A stretch of DNA of 64,000 nt from Stachybotrys elegans (lineage: Eukaryota > Ascomycota > Sordariomycetes > Hypocreales > Stachybotryaceae), in contig JAGPNK010000004.1 of NCBI GenBank assembly GCA_020746835.1, positions 1,116,001 to 1,180,000 of the forward strand, in the 5' to 3' direction. The position numbers and the translations under genes are program-made. This document shows, piece by piece, positions 46,261 to 59,705 of this stretch. Every line of letters begins with the position of its first letter. Position 1 is the stretch's first letter. Below the pieces are notes generated by a model. The model ran no database searches. It was not told the origin of the DNA and saw only the letters and a list, made by a program, of their open reading frames with translations.

Positions 46261-49200
46261 CTCAAGAGTAAAATGGTATGACCCAGATATGACGACCGAC
46301 CCTTCCACCCTTTTTTCCTTCTCAGGGCTGCTGATGCTGGGCTGGAGGTGTGTGCCGTTCAAACCGGCCAACCGCCACAATGCGTTATCCTTGCTGAGCC
46401 AGAATAGCCCTCGTTCCGTGGCTGACTACGGCTGAAGGGGGCTCGCATGACTATTGAGTAGTCGCCTCGCCAGCGAGCCCGGGAAGGAGACTTCTATTGG
46501 GGTGCTTGCTTATCCAATATAGGGTATTACCTGCTTGACTGTACCTGGAGCGCTGGGTGTACTGGTTCCCGGGGGACCGACCCATCACGCCGCCTCGTCG
46601 TATTACATGTCCTGTGATAAACGAGAATAGTTGAGGGGCACAACTAGCCTGTCTCATGGTCGGATCAGGCGGCGCGCAGCGCCCTCCCATAGTTGCGCCT
46701 GGCCCCGTTGATGCCGTGTTTCCCGTCAAGGAGCCGATCCTGTGTCGCTACCTCGAGCCCGTTTCGAACCTGTGGCACTAGCCCACCGGCGGGAACGACC
46801 AGTGGCCAGCCAGGCCCTGGAGAGGTACAGAATCTACCGAGCTGGTTCGCTGGCGATTGGCGACAGCTTGTGTTTGCTCATGTTTCGGTGCCCTGGCCCG
46901 GGAGAAACAGAAACAGACTTCGCACTCTGTCTCCTGCCTATGTACACCGAGGACGTGCACTTCGCCGACGGCTTGAGGCATCGGTGCCGCGTATGCGAGG
47001 TAGGGCGCATTGCATTACATGCCTACGACTCCGGTACTCTGGCGTCTGTGATAGATTGCGCAGCTCGGGTTCGGGTCCTTTGAGGCGCTCTTCTAATGAT
47101 GTCCTGGCAGGCCTAGTTTCAACAAGCAAGCTTGCCGGTTCCTTCCCCACAGAAGACGAGAGATGGAGGCGGAAATCTACAATCTTGCAACCCTATCATA
47201 AAAGCCAAGACGTAGCCAAGCATGATCTTAAGATTCCATGTGCCCGAGACACCTGGCAGCAAGATTTCAATACCCATATCTCACGGAATGGGATGCCGTT
47301 GCCCACAACGCTAGAGACGATTTGGCAACCCGGGAATAACGCCTTTGCTCATATTAGGCTATGTGGCTATGGTTGGGACCAGCCCGGCCAGGCGGCGCTG
47401 GTAACTGCAGCTCCTCCGAGCAAAGGCCTTGTCTGTCTGGTCGATGCTCATTCTTCATTCTTCATACTTCGCTCTTAATCCATGTCACAAAGGCTCTTTG
47501 TGTCGATGGAATTTATGGATTTGAGAGGCGTGCTTCGAAGTGAAGCATGAATCGCTCCCGCATGGCTTGGTACCATGGTTAAGCAACGCCAGGCAATGCA
47601 AAACAACTAAGTTGCTAAGCTTATTTTCATAGGCTCCTTCGGGCGGCCACACCCCTCCTTCTCGAGACAGAGAAATGGAGATGCTGGATTCTTAGCCCTC
47701 ATCGCCGCACTTGCCTGTGCCGATCCAGCCGTCTACCCAACGCCGGTTATTAACGACTGACACACACCGAGGCATATCCCACATTTCCGCCGCTGATCAA
47801 TCATTGCCTCAGGGCTTCCCTCCCTCATATGTACTTCGTGCACAGGCGAACCGGACCTTGATGAGCTCCAATGGCGGCTCTCGTTTGTACTGTCTACGCG
47901 ACACATGACAAAACCGCTTCTTCCTCCATTCCCGTCGTGGCTCTCCCTGCTCATGTTACAGTCACTCAACCCTTGGATCTTCAACTTCTGGTCGCCGTCT
48001 AAGCTTCACCTTTCACATTGGCTGGCATGTAGCTTCGACAGATCAACTGCTAAATCTGGTCACCCGTTCGAGGCTCCCAACTTGGCAGCCCTCACCATGC
48101 GGCTCCTGACGCTATCTACAGTGGTGCGTCTTCGTCTGCCGTCATTCCGACCCTAGCAAGTATTGAAGTCCTTTCCCCAGCCCCATCCAACCCCTGGCCC
48201 TTGCCGCTCACCTCTCCACTGAAATGTCTTGATTTCCTGTCTTGTGGGATCTGCCTCTGGTCTTGTTGCAGGTGGGTGCCGTCACTGCCGGGAAAAAATG
48301 CTTGGCTCATGACTGACTCACCTAACTGGTCCGATTTCCTCCGTGCAAAATTGCTAATCTTGTGGGGTTGCTCTGAGCGATAACATGCTTATTACCGGGT
48401 GTTGGCATCATTACATGCTCGACACTGGGCAAGGGCATGTTGTGCCGTACATACTCGGGATAAATGACATGAGTGTATCTGCACATGAGAGTTGTGCGCT
48501 GTTTTGGCGCATCTACATAGGTGAAATATCTCGAGCACTGTTTAGTGTTGATGGACCATTCACCACATATTTGTTACCGAGGGAGCCTGGTGCTGCTAAC
48601 ACAGCCCCTTTATGCTGGCTTCTATGACACGGTGCTCCATCTTCTACATCACAACCCTTCCGTGTAAATATCGTCGAATTTTCGTTGTTCCACGGTGCAG
48701 GTGCCGTGTGGAGGTCCGCACGGCAACCACCTATTCGGAGAACCTCCGAACAAAGGATACCATACGGACGGCAATGGATCTGGTACTTTGGGTACATATT
48801 TCCTGAGGGAGGCCATGTCGTGAGTAGGTGGGGGATACGGCGATCAGGCTTTTCCTTCATCCAAATTCCCTGCTTCTTAGAGTCAGGCCCTGTGCTCGCT
48901 CGAATATCAGCAAGAATGAGGCGGGATTGGGATTGCCCTCGAAGCCCCACGGCGACGGCGCAAAAAGGTGGTCCAGGTACCTGGTGGGCAGTATAGGAAC
49001 TTTTCTTGTTCCTTCTTTCGATGTTGAGTGAGTTGTGGTATTTTGCCGATCCATGTCGCACTCGACGAGCATGAGGAACGAAACCCCGAGCACCATGCCG
49101 TGACACCCGCATTTCGCACTCATTCTTGGTCTCATCGGGTGGAAGTTTCATACATGCTAATTATGCCAGGTACTGCTAACGTTTTAAGGCCAACCATAAG

Positions 49201-52200
49201 CTTAAAAGTCTCCGGCTAGGAGCGAGCTTCTTTTCGCAGGGTTGACAGGTCACGCAGACAGAGGAGGCTTTCCTCCATTCTTGAGCATTGTCGATCCTCC
49301 ATTCCATTGCCACCATTCTCATTTACCCATGACAAACTGACAGCCGGTAGGTACCCCAAGTCAGCAGACGCCAAATGAGATACAGAAGGGGAAGAAGTCT
49401 TTTGGACCAGAGCCGGCTCTAGAGTATGGTGGATGCCGTCGGCCACGTTTGCCAAGGCGTGCTGAAGCTAATCTTGGCTCTTGGCCCTTGGCGATGTGGT
49501 CTTGGCTCAGCAGACCAAAGCTTTAATTGCCTGGCAATCCGTGGTTACTTAAAAATTCTGCCATGCTACCGCTACCCCCCTGGTACGGAAGTAGAGAACC
49601 AAGGGTCTCGGGTCATTTGCTCCAGCAGCGAGCGCACTGTAGATGCATTACTACGGAAGAAGGCAACTCGGAAAAAGGGAACACGTTTGCACTTGCGAGT
49701 GATGGCGATCCACTTTCGGCCCGGAGTCAGAGTCTCCTTGACGTTGCGAAATAAGATATAGGTATGGTATGGGGGTGCAGGGCTGAATTGTGCCGCACAA
49801 GCGACACTCATGAACCAGAGCGTCACAGGCATCAAGGGAGAGGGTTCTCTGGATACTTTATTAGGGGCAGGACTCGGCTCCAGCGGCCACGAGCGCACTG
49901 GTCTGATTGGACGCCCGTCAGATAGCACGTATGATGGGGAGGGATCCAGAATGACGTTGCGGCACAAGAGTGCCGAGCCGATCCATCTTTGCGACAGATG
50001 TCCCAGGCGAAGCCCCCTAGTGCCAAGCCTAGATCGTTTACCTTTTGACCCCCCAGCCCTTGGGTTCAGCTGGAAGGCCTCGCGTCAGTTGGTGGCTTTG
50101 AAGAGGGGCCTGAAGGAATCGCTAGTTGGAAGATCCATTGAAGATGGCTGGTTCTAGCGCGAGCGTCAAGATACGGGCTACGTTATCCCACGCGACAAGA
50201 CGACTGAATTGAATGCAAGATAGGAGAGGGCGACACCCCTGGTGTGGCGGTACAAAGGAGAGGATGCGCGCCACGGATAACCGGCTCCGTGTGAAGATGG
50301 CACGCCCATAGGATAAGATGGTCAATCAGTGGGCAACAACAACGTAACGTATCTGCTGCCACGGGCTGAGTTGGGCAACCGACAGCGATGTGAGATGAGG
50401 GAGAGTGCCGGCACCGTGACCAGGCTGGGCACTATTGACTGTGCTAGGTTGTTATCGACGGACCAAAAGCCAAGCATTGCTGCGAGGCTTGGCCCTAACC
50501 CATGACTCCTATTGTCCCAACTCAAAATCCAGCTCAACGTCTTGTCTAAGTCTTGGTACTCCCATACTCTTGCCAAGGATCTACTGGGCGGGGAGCCAAG
50601 ACCGACGTGTAAACAGACGTACATACGTACTGCTGCTACAAGACAAGCATCATGGTTTGAGCGCAGGATGGATACTGTACAGTAGAATGCATGTAGCGAC
50701 TCATGCCTAGTGGAAGAGGAAATTTCTTTGTGGGATCTACGTCGAAGGCATGAAGGAGGATGGGCCGGGGTTCGAGGGCGAGGCGAGAGGGGAGGCGGCG
50801 ACTGTGAGCAGGAGGAGGGTGGCATGGAAAGCCAAGAAGTGCATCTTGCGTGCCGATTCCGTGTGAGGGGGACAGGGAGTGGATTTCAAAGTGGATATGG
50901 ACGAGTACAAATGAGGCGATGGACTCTGTACAAATGTAAGCAGAGGGCATCAGCCTGTTCGAGCGCAGTACATGAGGTACCTGTAGGCTGGATTTTAAGC
51001 ATGAATTTAAGCGTTGTCAGCCACGGTGCTTGGCATGGAAGGAGGATCCACAGGGAGCCACTTTCAGCCATACCAAGACACACACCAAGACAGACTAGCC
51101 TTGCATGTCTGTATGTACATACATAGTACATCCTCCTGAGCAAGTACCTCGAGGACTTGGTGCAAGGTAGACGGAATCCAGAGGGTACTGCTGTAGTTTC
51201 AATCGACTTTTGCGAGCATACTTGATTGAATTTTGAATGTTGTATATACATACGGCCTGCATGGCCATCCCCCCAACGACGTGTTTCAGGCAGAGATTGA
51301 ATGGGCCGTTTCTCGTATGTGTCTCTACCTAGGCTGGTCTGCCATCTTTCCCAAAGGGGTTGACGCCTGGCCCTTGGGTCTGGGGGTGCGGGGGCGCCTT
51401 TTTGCGAAGAAGAAGAAAAAAACACAGAACCCCTGTCCAAAGGCCCCATTCTCGATGCCGTCCGAACCGACTTGGCTTCCTGGAGGGCGTGTGGCCTTGG
51501 CTCCCCCCCCCTTCTTCTGCCCCGAGTGTGTGTCTCGTCCTCACCTCGGTCAACATGGGCAAACAAGGAAAGAAAGAAAAAGAAAGAAAGACAGGCAGAC
51601 GCACTTTGAGGATCACTGTGCATATGCACGCATACATACCTGGAGCTGCTACAATAATAGCGCTTATTTAGCAAGGAGACGCACAGTGTGCCTACACACC
51701 GTACTGCTTGTTGCTCTGCCCAAGAGTCGACTACTGCACTTGGCTTTGGGACTATCACGGAGCTTGGCCTCTTGGTCCCTGGCGAAGGGGAACCCATCCA
51801 AACCCTAACGTGATTAAGGTAATCGCCTCCTCTCTATCTCGCCCCCTTGGTCCAGCCCTTCACACCTAAGCATGACAGTGTAACAGGCGCAAAGAATAGA
51901 AGGTAAGCACATCTGCACAGTGAGCATCCTGTGTGGCAGAGAGTGCTGACGGAGGGCATGGGGGATACGTCTCTCACCCCCCTGGGGACTAAACACACTC
52001 CTATCTCTCACACACAATTTTTTTTTTGTTTTCTTCTGCCCCCCTTCTGATGATGATGTTTTCGTCTGTCATGGAAATGGGGATTGTCTAATGATTGACT
52101 CGTGATGCACAAGCGGAATGACGCAGTCGGCCCCCCTCGAGGAACAAAAGAACACAAGGAAACGAAGACCAGCCGCCCGCATATGGCCGAAATAAGCTCC

Positions 52201-55200
52201 CGTGCTTCTTTCTCCTCCCTTTCTTGCTGCGCCGACTCAAACATGGTCCCTTTTTGTCCTGGGTACCTTGCTTCATCTTGATGAGCCGCCTTATCCGGGA
52301 GAGGGAGTGAACAACATCTATGTACCTCAGCTCGCACCCCGCCCTCCTCCCCTTCCTTATTTCCCAAAGTAGGTGTCTTTTTGCCTCGGCTGAACCTCAT
52401 CATCATTTGCTCGCTCTCTATGTCCTTTTCCAGTCAACTTCCCTGTGAAAATAAAGAACGCTTGGCGCGCTCAAACGGGCTTCTCTCTCCACACCCCCCA
52501 CGCTATCAGCTCCTCGGGTTGCGGCGCATGTCGTACGAGTTCATGAAGGGGGAAGCAAAATAAACTATGCTTATTCTCATTAAGGTAGTGCGTGGCATGA
52601 GAGAGGAAGGAGGTCGGTTGTGAAAATGGAGGTGCGTGCGTTTGTATGTTTACGTGGGCCAAGGAGGGATGTTGGTTCAATAGGAGATATTGGATTCTTG
52701 GTCTCGGCATCCTGATCCGGATGAATACGTGCGTTCTTCCTCTCCCTCTGTGCACTGAGATTTGCAGACATTGCTCAAACCCACACTCCGTAACTCGGTG
52801 GCTCGTGATGCTTTCATCTCAGGGCTACAGTACGCGTATGGGTACAATATTGCAAGGTTGCAGCCATCACGCCGATCATATGTCGGCAGCTCTACCAAAG
52901 GCAAAACCCAAGAGCCATGATTGCCCCGTCCCCATTCTCGCCCTTCTTTGTTACATGTGCCGGGCGTCGGCCAGCGGCTGCTCGGGCTTCGGTGCAATCC
53001 GCGTCCTCCATCCCCAATCCAAGAAGCAACAGCATATACCGCGGCTATCGGTACTGTAACTTGCTTCTCTCTCCCCTTCTCCTCCCCGCCCCCCCCCTTC
53101 CTCCTCCACCCTCAGGCCAAGCCCGGTAGAGCGCTAGGCTGTGAGGGAGTAACAATGCTGCTCTGTGATGCAATCCCATCTTGGCGTACATCCCGCTCGT
53201 AGAGTTTAAGCAGAAAAGGCGGGGAGAGGATAGGATCTATCGCTTTCCCTCTCGAGCTTATATCGGCTCATGATCAGCATCGTTCGTCTCGTTCATCCTC
53301 CCTTGCTTCGGTTATTTGCATTCGTTTCGTATTCCCACATCGTGCCCACCACGTTTGTGAGGCGGCTCAGACCGCAAAAGGCAAAGTAGAACGCCAAGGC
53401 GCGTGCTCTCCTGCCTCTCCCTTGCTGCCTTGTTCGCTCCGGTCAGTGGGGGGGGTTTCGGTGGCTTGTCCTGGCCTGCGCCCATCGAATGACTCTCTTA
53501 TCTGGGCTTCTTGGGGGGGTCATGAGCGACGAGGTATCTCTTGTCTCTGTCTTTCTCTCTTTCTTTCCTATTTGCCGCTCTCTTGTACAACTCAGCCTGT
53601 CCCTGGCTGTGTAAGTAAGACAAGGCTCGTCTAGGAAACCACCCAGGCAACGCACAGCCAAGTCCCGATGTTGTCAACTCCGCGGACCTCTTTATGAGAT
53701 TTCTTGTTGTGTTGCTTTTACCCTAACGGGTTTTGTTTTTCAGCTCCATGGGGGTTGACCACGCCAAACACCACACTGGGCTGGAATGGCAAGCCACCGT
53801 GAGCCATAACGTATGATTATTCTTTACAACGGCACACCCCCTGGTCTAGACCCTTCGTCACTCTCCGGCTTACCTTCTATCTTTGAATGGGCGAGGCCCC
53901 GGGCGAGATGACAAGGCCTGGCCTGCTGCAATCGTGTCCAGCTCATCAAGGAACTTGACGCCATCTACCTCCCTGCCGCAGCTCTATCCTGCTCTCTTTT
54001 TTTTTCCCCCTCCGGCAGGATGGGATGTTGTGACCCCCCCATTTGCTTCGGGGACCTTTTGACCTTGCATCTGATGTTAATTTATTCCCCTATTACAGGC
54101 GCAAGCAACGCCTGGGAAAACGGGGTGCTTGTCACCCACACACCCCCTCCATCTGCCTTCCCCTGCTCCTTCAGTCGACTCTAAGATACCGACTTATCCG
54201 GCCTTGTGGATAACGTGTGGTTAAGCTTAAGCGTCTGGTCCATGGGCTAGGCGTTGCCCCCTTTCACCTAACCTACAGGCTCTCCTAGGCTTGTGCCATA
54301 CAAGCTACTGTGCAAACCGTCTCGGGCAAGCCGATTGACACAGTGGTGTGCTCGCATATAGAAAGGAAGTCTTCTACGATCGACGTCGCCGTTCTGTCAT
54401 GCCCATCTCATAGAGCCAAGCACCAGGGCACGGGATGATCTGCAAAGGGGGCCTTTTGGTGGTGTGGGAAGAGTCCGGGCTTTTGGTTCAAGCCTGTCCT
54501 TTTCCCTCGTCCGCCTCCTGGTTTTTTCCTCGAGTATGTACTCCTCCTCTCCAACAAGGAATGAGAGTACCTGGTGACCTGTTGTACCTGTTGCATCTAC
54601 CCTCCGCTTTCCAGGCCCGCCCGTCCGTCATGTGGCGCAAAATGGCGCAGCTTCTCGCTTCTCCCAAATAGAAATTGCCATTGCGGGTTGCCGACTTATC
54701 CATCCTCGCAGTCTTGGCTTTTGCTTGTCCCTGTCGCCAAGCTGTAAAGACTTGGCTCACGCGGGCTTGGCGCCAAAAGGCGCTCCACGCCTTGGCTTGG
54801 GGGCCCGCGTGCTCGTCATTCCCCCCTCTGTCAGGGCCTGGCAAAGCTTGGTGTTGCCCAGTGGCTTCTTGTCTTTTTGGCGATGCCCGGATACTCTGTC
54901 ACGGTACCGTTGGAGAAGTAGCTTGGCCTGTCGTCAGTGATGGCCTCTGTTCTTCTGCGACGCTGGTGACGTTCGCGTGCCCATCGGCTATCCGGCAATG
55001 CCCGTGCGCTGGCAAGCTGGAGCTCATTATTATGGAACGGCAGTCGTGTTCCGTTCGGTGTTTTAGTACTTGCGGAGAGCCGACGGCGTTTCACCGGGTA
55101 TGTCAAGGAGATACGGCAGCTATCAAAAGAGTCACGAGTCTCCGCATAGGCCGCTCCCCATGTTGAGTTCTCGAGCTTTGGCCGCTGCTGCTATGTGTCA

Positions 55201-57990
55201 TCTTGATAAATGCAAAATGCTATCTATCTTTATCAACCGCAGGTGATCAGACTCCATTTCTAGATTCAGTATCAGATGAAGCCAAAACTTGACCCAGAAC
55301 GCTCGTCCACGATGGAAGCTAGGCTTGATTCATACTGAAACCCAGAGATCTATGGTTCGCTTGTTTGGACTCTGTAGAGATATTCTATAGTTGTGGTTTG
55401 TTGAGCCAGGGTTCCGTACTTGGTTATCGACATGGTGGATATTAAGCTTTGATCCGCAAGTAGATGGTTTCAGCCAGATGGCCTCGATATTAACTATGAC
55501 GATCCTACAGATGTGAGGCGTCCCAGCCGGGAACAAGTGGGCACACGATTCCGATATAGTGCACCGCAGTCGGCCGGTCCCCTGGTGAAGCTTTTCGCCC
55601 ATATCGGGTACACTCCACGAATAGCATGAAGCTTCTATGTATGGAACGAAACAACTACTTCGAACCGCCTTTCAAACGAAACTACATCCCCGAGCTTTAA
55701 TACACGAGAAGCTCGGATGTGTTCGAGATCCCGCTCCGTCGGAGTACGCGAAGGGCGTTCAAGACTGGCGGAGTATGAACGTGGGCTGCCCGGCATATCG
55801 AACACCATGCTCATTGCCTTATTGCAAGCATAATAAACCCATCAAGCTTAAATCTTGGCCGCCATGGATGAACATGAAGCACTGGCCTCGTCTTTAGTGG
55901 AAGTAGTCGGGTGATGAGACAGACCTCTTCTTACGAGTGAGGTCGAGCTTCGCCTCAGCAGGGATCCTTATACCCTCTATTTGGCTCACAGAGCGGCAAG
56001 CAGTTGCTGTCATGCCGTTTCACCATATCATGGAGTAACTGACACTGAAATGCTGATCAGTGCCATGGTTGTTGTAGGCTGTGGGCTGAAGACTAGTCCG
56101 TCAAGTCCGTGGGCGTCCGCTCCAAAACTCTTAGCTGTCTCACGTAGTAGCCAGTATGAAGAAGAGTATATGTGTTGGGGCGTGAGTAGTAGCACTCAAA
56201 GAGCTGCTGGGTATGGGAGATGATGCTTTCCCATGGGTGTTGCTGCTTGCCCTCGTCTAACTGAGTTGATGGGGCAGCGGCTTCTGACGCACTTCATGCT
56301 ATTGACGTAACGGGATCCGACATTATTTCTAGTACTTGGTTCCGGCCACTGTACTGATAAATATGGCGTGTTTAATATACGTATTATGCAGTCTCGTTGA
56401 GCGTTGTTAAGAATGTAGATAGTCATCAGTTTCCTGAAGGTTGGCCGAAACCTCCCGGTAAACTCAATTGGAACAGTATTGGGCATCATGCTGCCACACA
56501 TTGTACCGTGATTCATGCCTTTGGAGCCATATGAACATTCTTTTGGCCTGTCGCTTTACTCGAGTTAAGAGTGCGATCAACTGCCCATGCACTTTTCACG
56601 TGGCGATTCTTGACTACTCCTTCATATATGAGCAAATCGGGACCTAGATGCTTCCCAATTCCTCTCTGACAACGTGGTCAGATGCCTCAAGCCCGCTTGC
56701 TGAATCATGCATAGGCTTATGAGGTTTTTGTGCCGGTGTATGAGATCGGTAAGTCGGCAGCTTGACGGTACCGTCGATGCTGTTTCCCCCTATTGTTTAT
56801 ATGCTTTGGCTGCCGGAGCACCAGGCACTGCCCTTACTGTATATTGGCTTTATTATCCCCTTTCGCAAGTGCTTCTTCCACCTGGGAAGGCATACCTCTT
56901 CTTATTCTCATATAATGCCGTTGCGAGCTGCCGCAGCCCCCTCATTGTTCTCTGACTCCGGCCAACGGGTGATGTCAGGTACAGTCTGACGATCCCTTCA
57001 TTGTTTGGCTCTGTTCTTTGGTCCTGCGGGTAGCAAGGCCACTATTGTTCACATATACTATTGTTCTTTTTTCCACACTGCACTCACCTACACCATCATA
57101 ATGCCGTTGCGAAGCACCCCCTTTCCCCACGATGCCGACGCAACTTCGCCAGCAGACACGACAATCACGAGTTTTCGGTCACACCAGATCGATTTACCCC
57201 AGGGTTCGTCGTATCGAAGCCCCTGTTACGCCTGTGGCCTACTGATCCAGATCTCCCACCTCGTGGCCCCTCGTCAAGGTCTGTCTCAAGTACAAGAACC
57301 GGAGTATTTTCAGCAAATCTATGTCTACAATCTATACGCAGGATGAGCAATTACACGGGACGAGTGCCCATAGTATACAATAATACATGACGGCAGCTCT
57401 GCCGCATCTCTCCTCCTCGCTATGTTATACAAGATGGCACCTCACCACCCGGAACCTCTTCCATTGGTGCCTCAACCTAGCCGCCAACCAATCTCCTAAG
57501 CGGCATGCTGCAGCGACAGATGGATCTAGTGCTACGAGCCCAGCAACATCGACCCAACTGATCGGGAGCGCCAGGCACGTCGCTACGCCATCGCCCAAGC
57601 CACGCCTTCGGGAAATAACAGCACCCAGCGTGCAGACAAGCTGCTCCTGTGACGCCCACCCACCTGCAGGGGCCCGTTGACGATATCGGGTGGCAAAGCC
57701 CCCTCCCGTTGCACAGCAATGATACGTCTCGCGTGTCGACTGGTTGGCATCTGTTGTCCGCTCACACTTTTCTCGCCTCAATTATGGGGACGGTCTTGTA
57801 TCACCACACTCACATAGGCCTGCCCGAGGATGTAGCTGATGTCGTGCCATCTCTCCCACGTGTCGTTGTCTGGGATATGATATCCAGGCTAGGTATGACT
57901 AGACGAAATCCATTGACTGACATTGACGTCAATATCCCGGCCTGGTCGGTTGAGCCATCCCATGTGGTCTCGGATCAGGCTGATGGGGTC

Positions 57991-59705
57991 CTAGCAGTCG
58001 CAACGCTCGTGGTAGCGAGGAAATGGAACAACTTCGCGAACATTTGGAACCCCAGTGAGATAGCTGAGTAGTCGATCAAATCCTACGCCGAAGCCACCAT
58101 GCGGGGGACAGCCCCAGCGGCGCAGGTCTAGATACCAGTTCATGGTGTTCCCGGTGGCCTTGCGGTTCTTCGGTACCTCGAGACCATGAAGTCTCATGTT
58201 GTCCTCGAGCTCCGTCTGCCGATGCTCACGCATGGAACCTCCTGCTAGTTCTCCGAGGTCAGGTACCAGGAGATCAAAGCAGTCGACAGTAATACCCTGA
58301 GGAGGCGATGATGATGACTGGAGCATGTAGAAAGCCTTAATCTCACGCGGGTAGTGAGTAATGAAGATGGGAAGCAGAGCATCGCTGGCTTTGTCGTAGC
58401 CAACCTCCCTTGCCAAGAACTTCTCGTGCTCCGACTGGAGGCCAGCGCCCCAGACAGGCTTATGTTCAAACTGTTCTGCAACGGGCTGAAGCTTCTCAAT
58501 GGCCTCAGTGTAGGTGAGGCGAGGCCACTTGGCAGGTGAGGTGAGTCCTCTCCACCGGCGCTGCAGTTCTTCCCTGTCGACGAGATCCTGGAAAGCCAGG
58601 CGCTCTTCTGGCTCCTTTGAGTCAAGTCGGTTGGCTTCAAGCTCCTGAGCAGCGGGAAGCTGTTTCAGTCCCTCGGCGAGAGCTGCCAGCATTCTCTGGG
58701 CGAGATCCATGACCTCATCCATGTCTTGAACAAAGCTCATCTCTGCCTCGAGCATGTAGAACTCGCTGAGGTGACGAGAGGTGTCACTCTTCTCGGCTCG
58801 AAAGGTAGGGGAGAGCGTCCAGACGTTTCCCAGTGCCTGGGCAAGGGCCTCCAGGTGAAGCTGAGATGAGACGGTCAAATACTTTGGGGTTTTGAAGAAC
58901 TCGTGTTTGCCGCCGGCTTTGACGTTGAATGCCTCGCCAGCGCCCTCGCAATCGGATGAAGTGATGATTGGGGGGTGAGTCTGCTGGAACTTTTCCTTGA
59001 AGAAGAACTGCGTCAAGATAGCCAAGGCGTCAGAACGCAGCCGGAGTAAGGTGGAATTGACAGGAGTGCGCGGACGGAGATGAGGGATGTTCCGCAAGCT
59101 CTCGGGTGACTGATACTTGTTCTGAATGGGGTAGGTCTGATTCGAGCGTCAGCAGAGGAGCTGGTTGGACTCGCCGATGATCTCACCTGGGGGTCGGAAG
59201 CGCCCAAGATCTCCATCGCCTTGACACGCAACTCGGCTACGCCTTGGGTATGCTTCTGTTGCCTTTCCATCTGAATGTCTTCAGAGGGACTGCTTTCGTT
59301 GAAAGACTGTGGAGAGATGGCCTCATTGCGCCAGGTTCCCGTCAATCGAACTGCGGCACCAGGTCGAATGCTACTCTCATCAGCCAGAACTCGGATGGTA
59401 TCGGCATTTGCAAAATCGACTTACTCGGCAGCAGGCATAGCCTTGTCCAGAACAGCCTGGACAGGGCGCATAGAGGAGCCGTCGGTAATGTCAACGAAGC
59501 GGGCTGCGGCCGTTTTTCGCACGGAGCGGACCCAGCCACTGACTTGGACATCCTGCGCCTCACCCCCTGGTTTCCATGACTTGAGGTCGGCGATGGTCGT
59601 GATGCTCCCGGAAGGTGATCCAGGGACGCGGACAGAGTAGCATCTCCTGGCGGCAGATGCTACTTGCCGCCATTGCCGAATCCGGTGTGCTCCAGGGGCC
59701 TGCAT
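57991..59705 (-). CDS. slm5: Asparaginyl-tRNA synthetase, mitochondrial, 536 aa
   Basis: Three exons: 59705-59425, 59370-59187 and 59136-57991, with introns of 54 and 50 bp. The start is the first in-frame ATG (MQAPGAHRIRQWRQ), giving an Arg-rich, acid-free presequence typical of mitochondrial import. The frame totals 537 codons including stop. The N-terminal OB-fold anticodon-binding domain (about 45-140) contains VQVSGWVRSVRKT and FVDITDG. The class II core follows: motif 2 at 267-285 (FRAEKSDTSRHLSEFYMLE) and motif 3 at 503-512 (GFGVGFDRLL). The ending RCDC is typical of AsnRS. It charges tRNA-Asn for organelle translation. The start VSGWVRSVRKT plus targeting peptide favours the mitochondrial, bacterial-type enzyme over the cytosolic one. 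The first acceptor could be TAG (59371-59373) or an AG 3 bp earlier, changing one residue. Confidence 0.94.

Larger units (their letters stand above)
44022..57990. other. Gene desert, nearly 14 kb, upstream of the WOPR gene
   Basis: No frame here shows a recognisable domain, convincing splice structure or signal peptide plus mature chain. Content by part: 44.0-45.4 kb, purine-rich on the plus strand, probably leader/promoter of the Pac2-like gene, ending in a 9-bp triplicate repeat; 45.4-46.3 kb, TACGGAGTA words and a G13 run; 46.4-47.5 kb, one longer GC-rich frame without homology; 47.6-54.9 kb, mixed T/C-rich and purine-rich simple sequence with many CATACA/GTACAT motifs; 55.2-56.9 kb, A/T-richer with many stops in all frames, perhaps a decayed gene; 57.0-57.99 kb, 3' flank of the tRNA synthetase gene. 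I cannot exclude non-coding RNAs or small genes. Confidence 0.5.

Noticed and set aside
46755..46785. TTCGAACC resembling a tRNA T-loop
   Set aside because: The flanking five bases cannot form the T stem, and no acceptor or anticodon arm could be folded.
46693..47478. 262-codon plus-strand open frame in the desert
   Set aside because: Arg/Ser/Pro-rich, no domain, no supporting splice pattern, and overlapping frames of similar quality on both strands; most likely chance in GC-rich DNA.
50886..51797. 303-codon minus-strand frame
   Set aside because: Simple-sequence Ser/Phe/Arg composition with poly-F from a T-rich tract; no domain. Treated as a chance frame.
57649..58071. Plus-strand frame of 140 codons
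   Set aside because: Overlaps the 3' end of the asparaginyl-tRNA synthetase coding region on the other strand, and has no homology.
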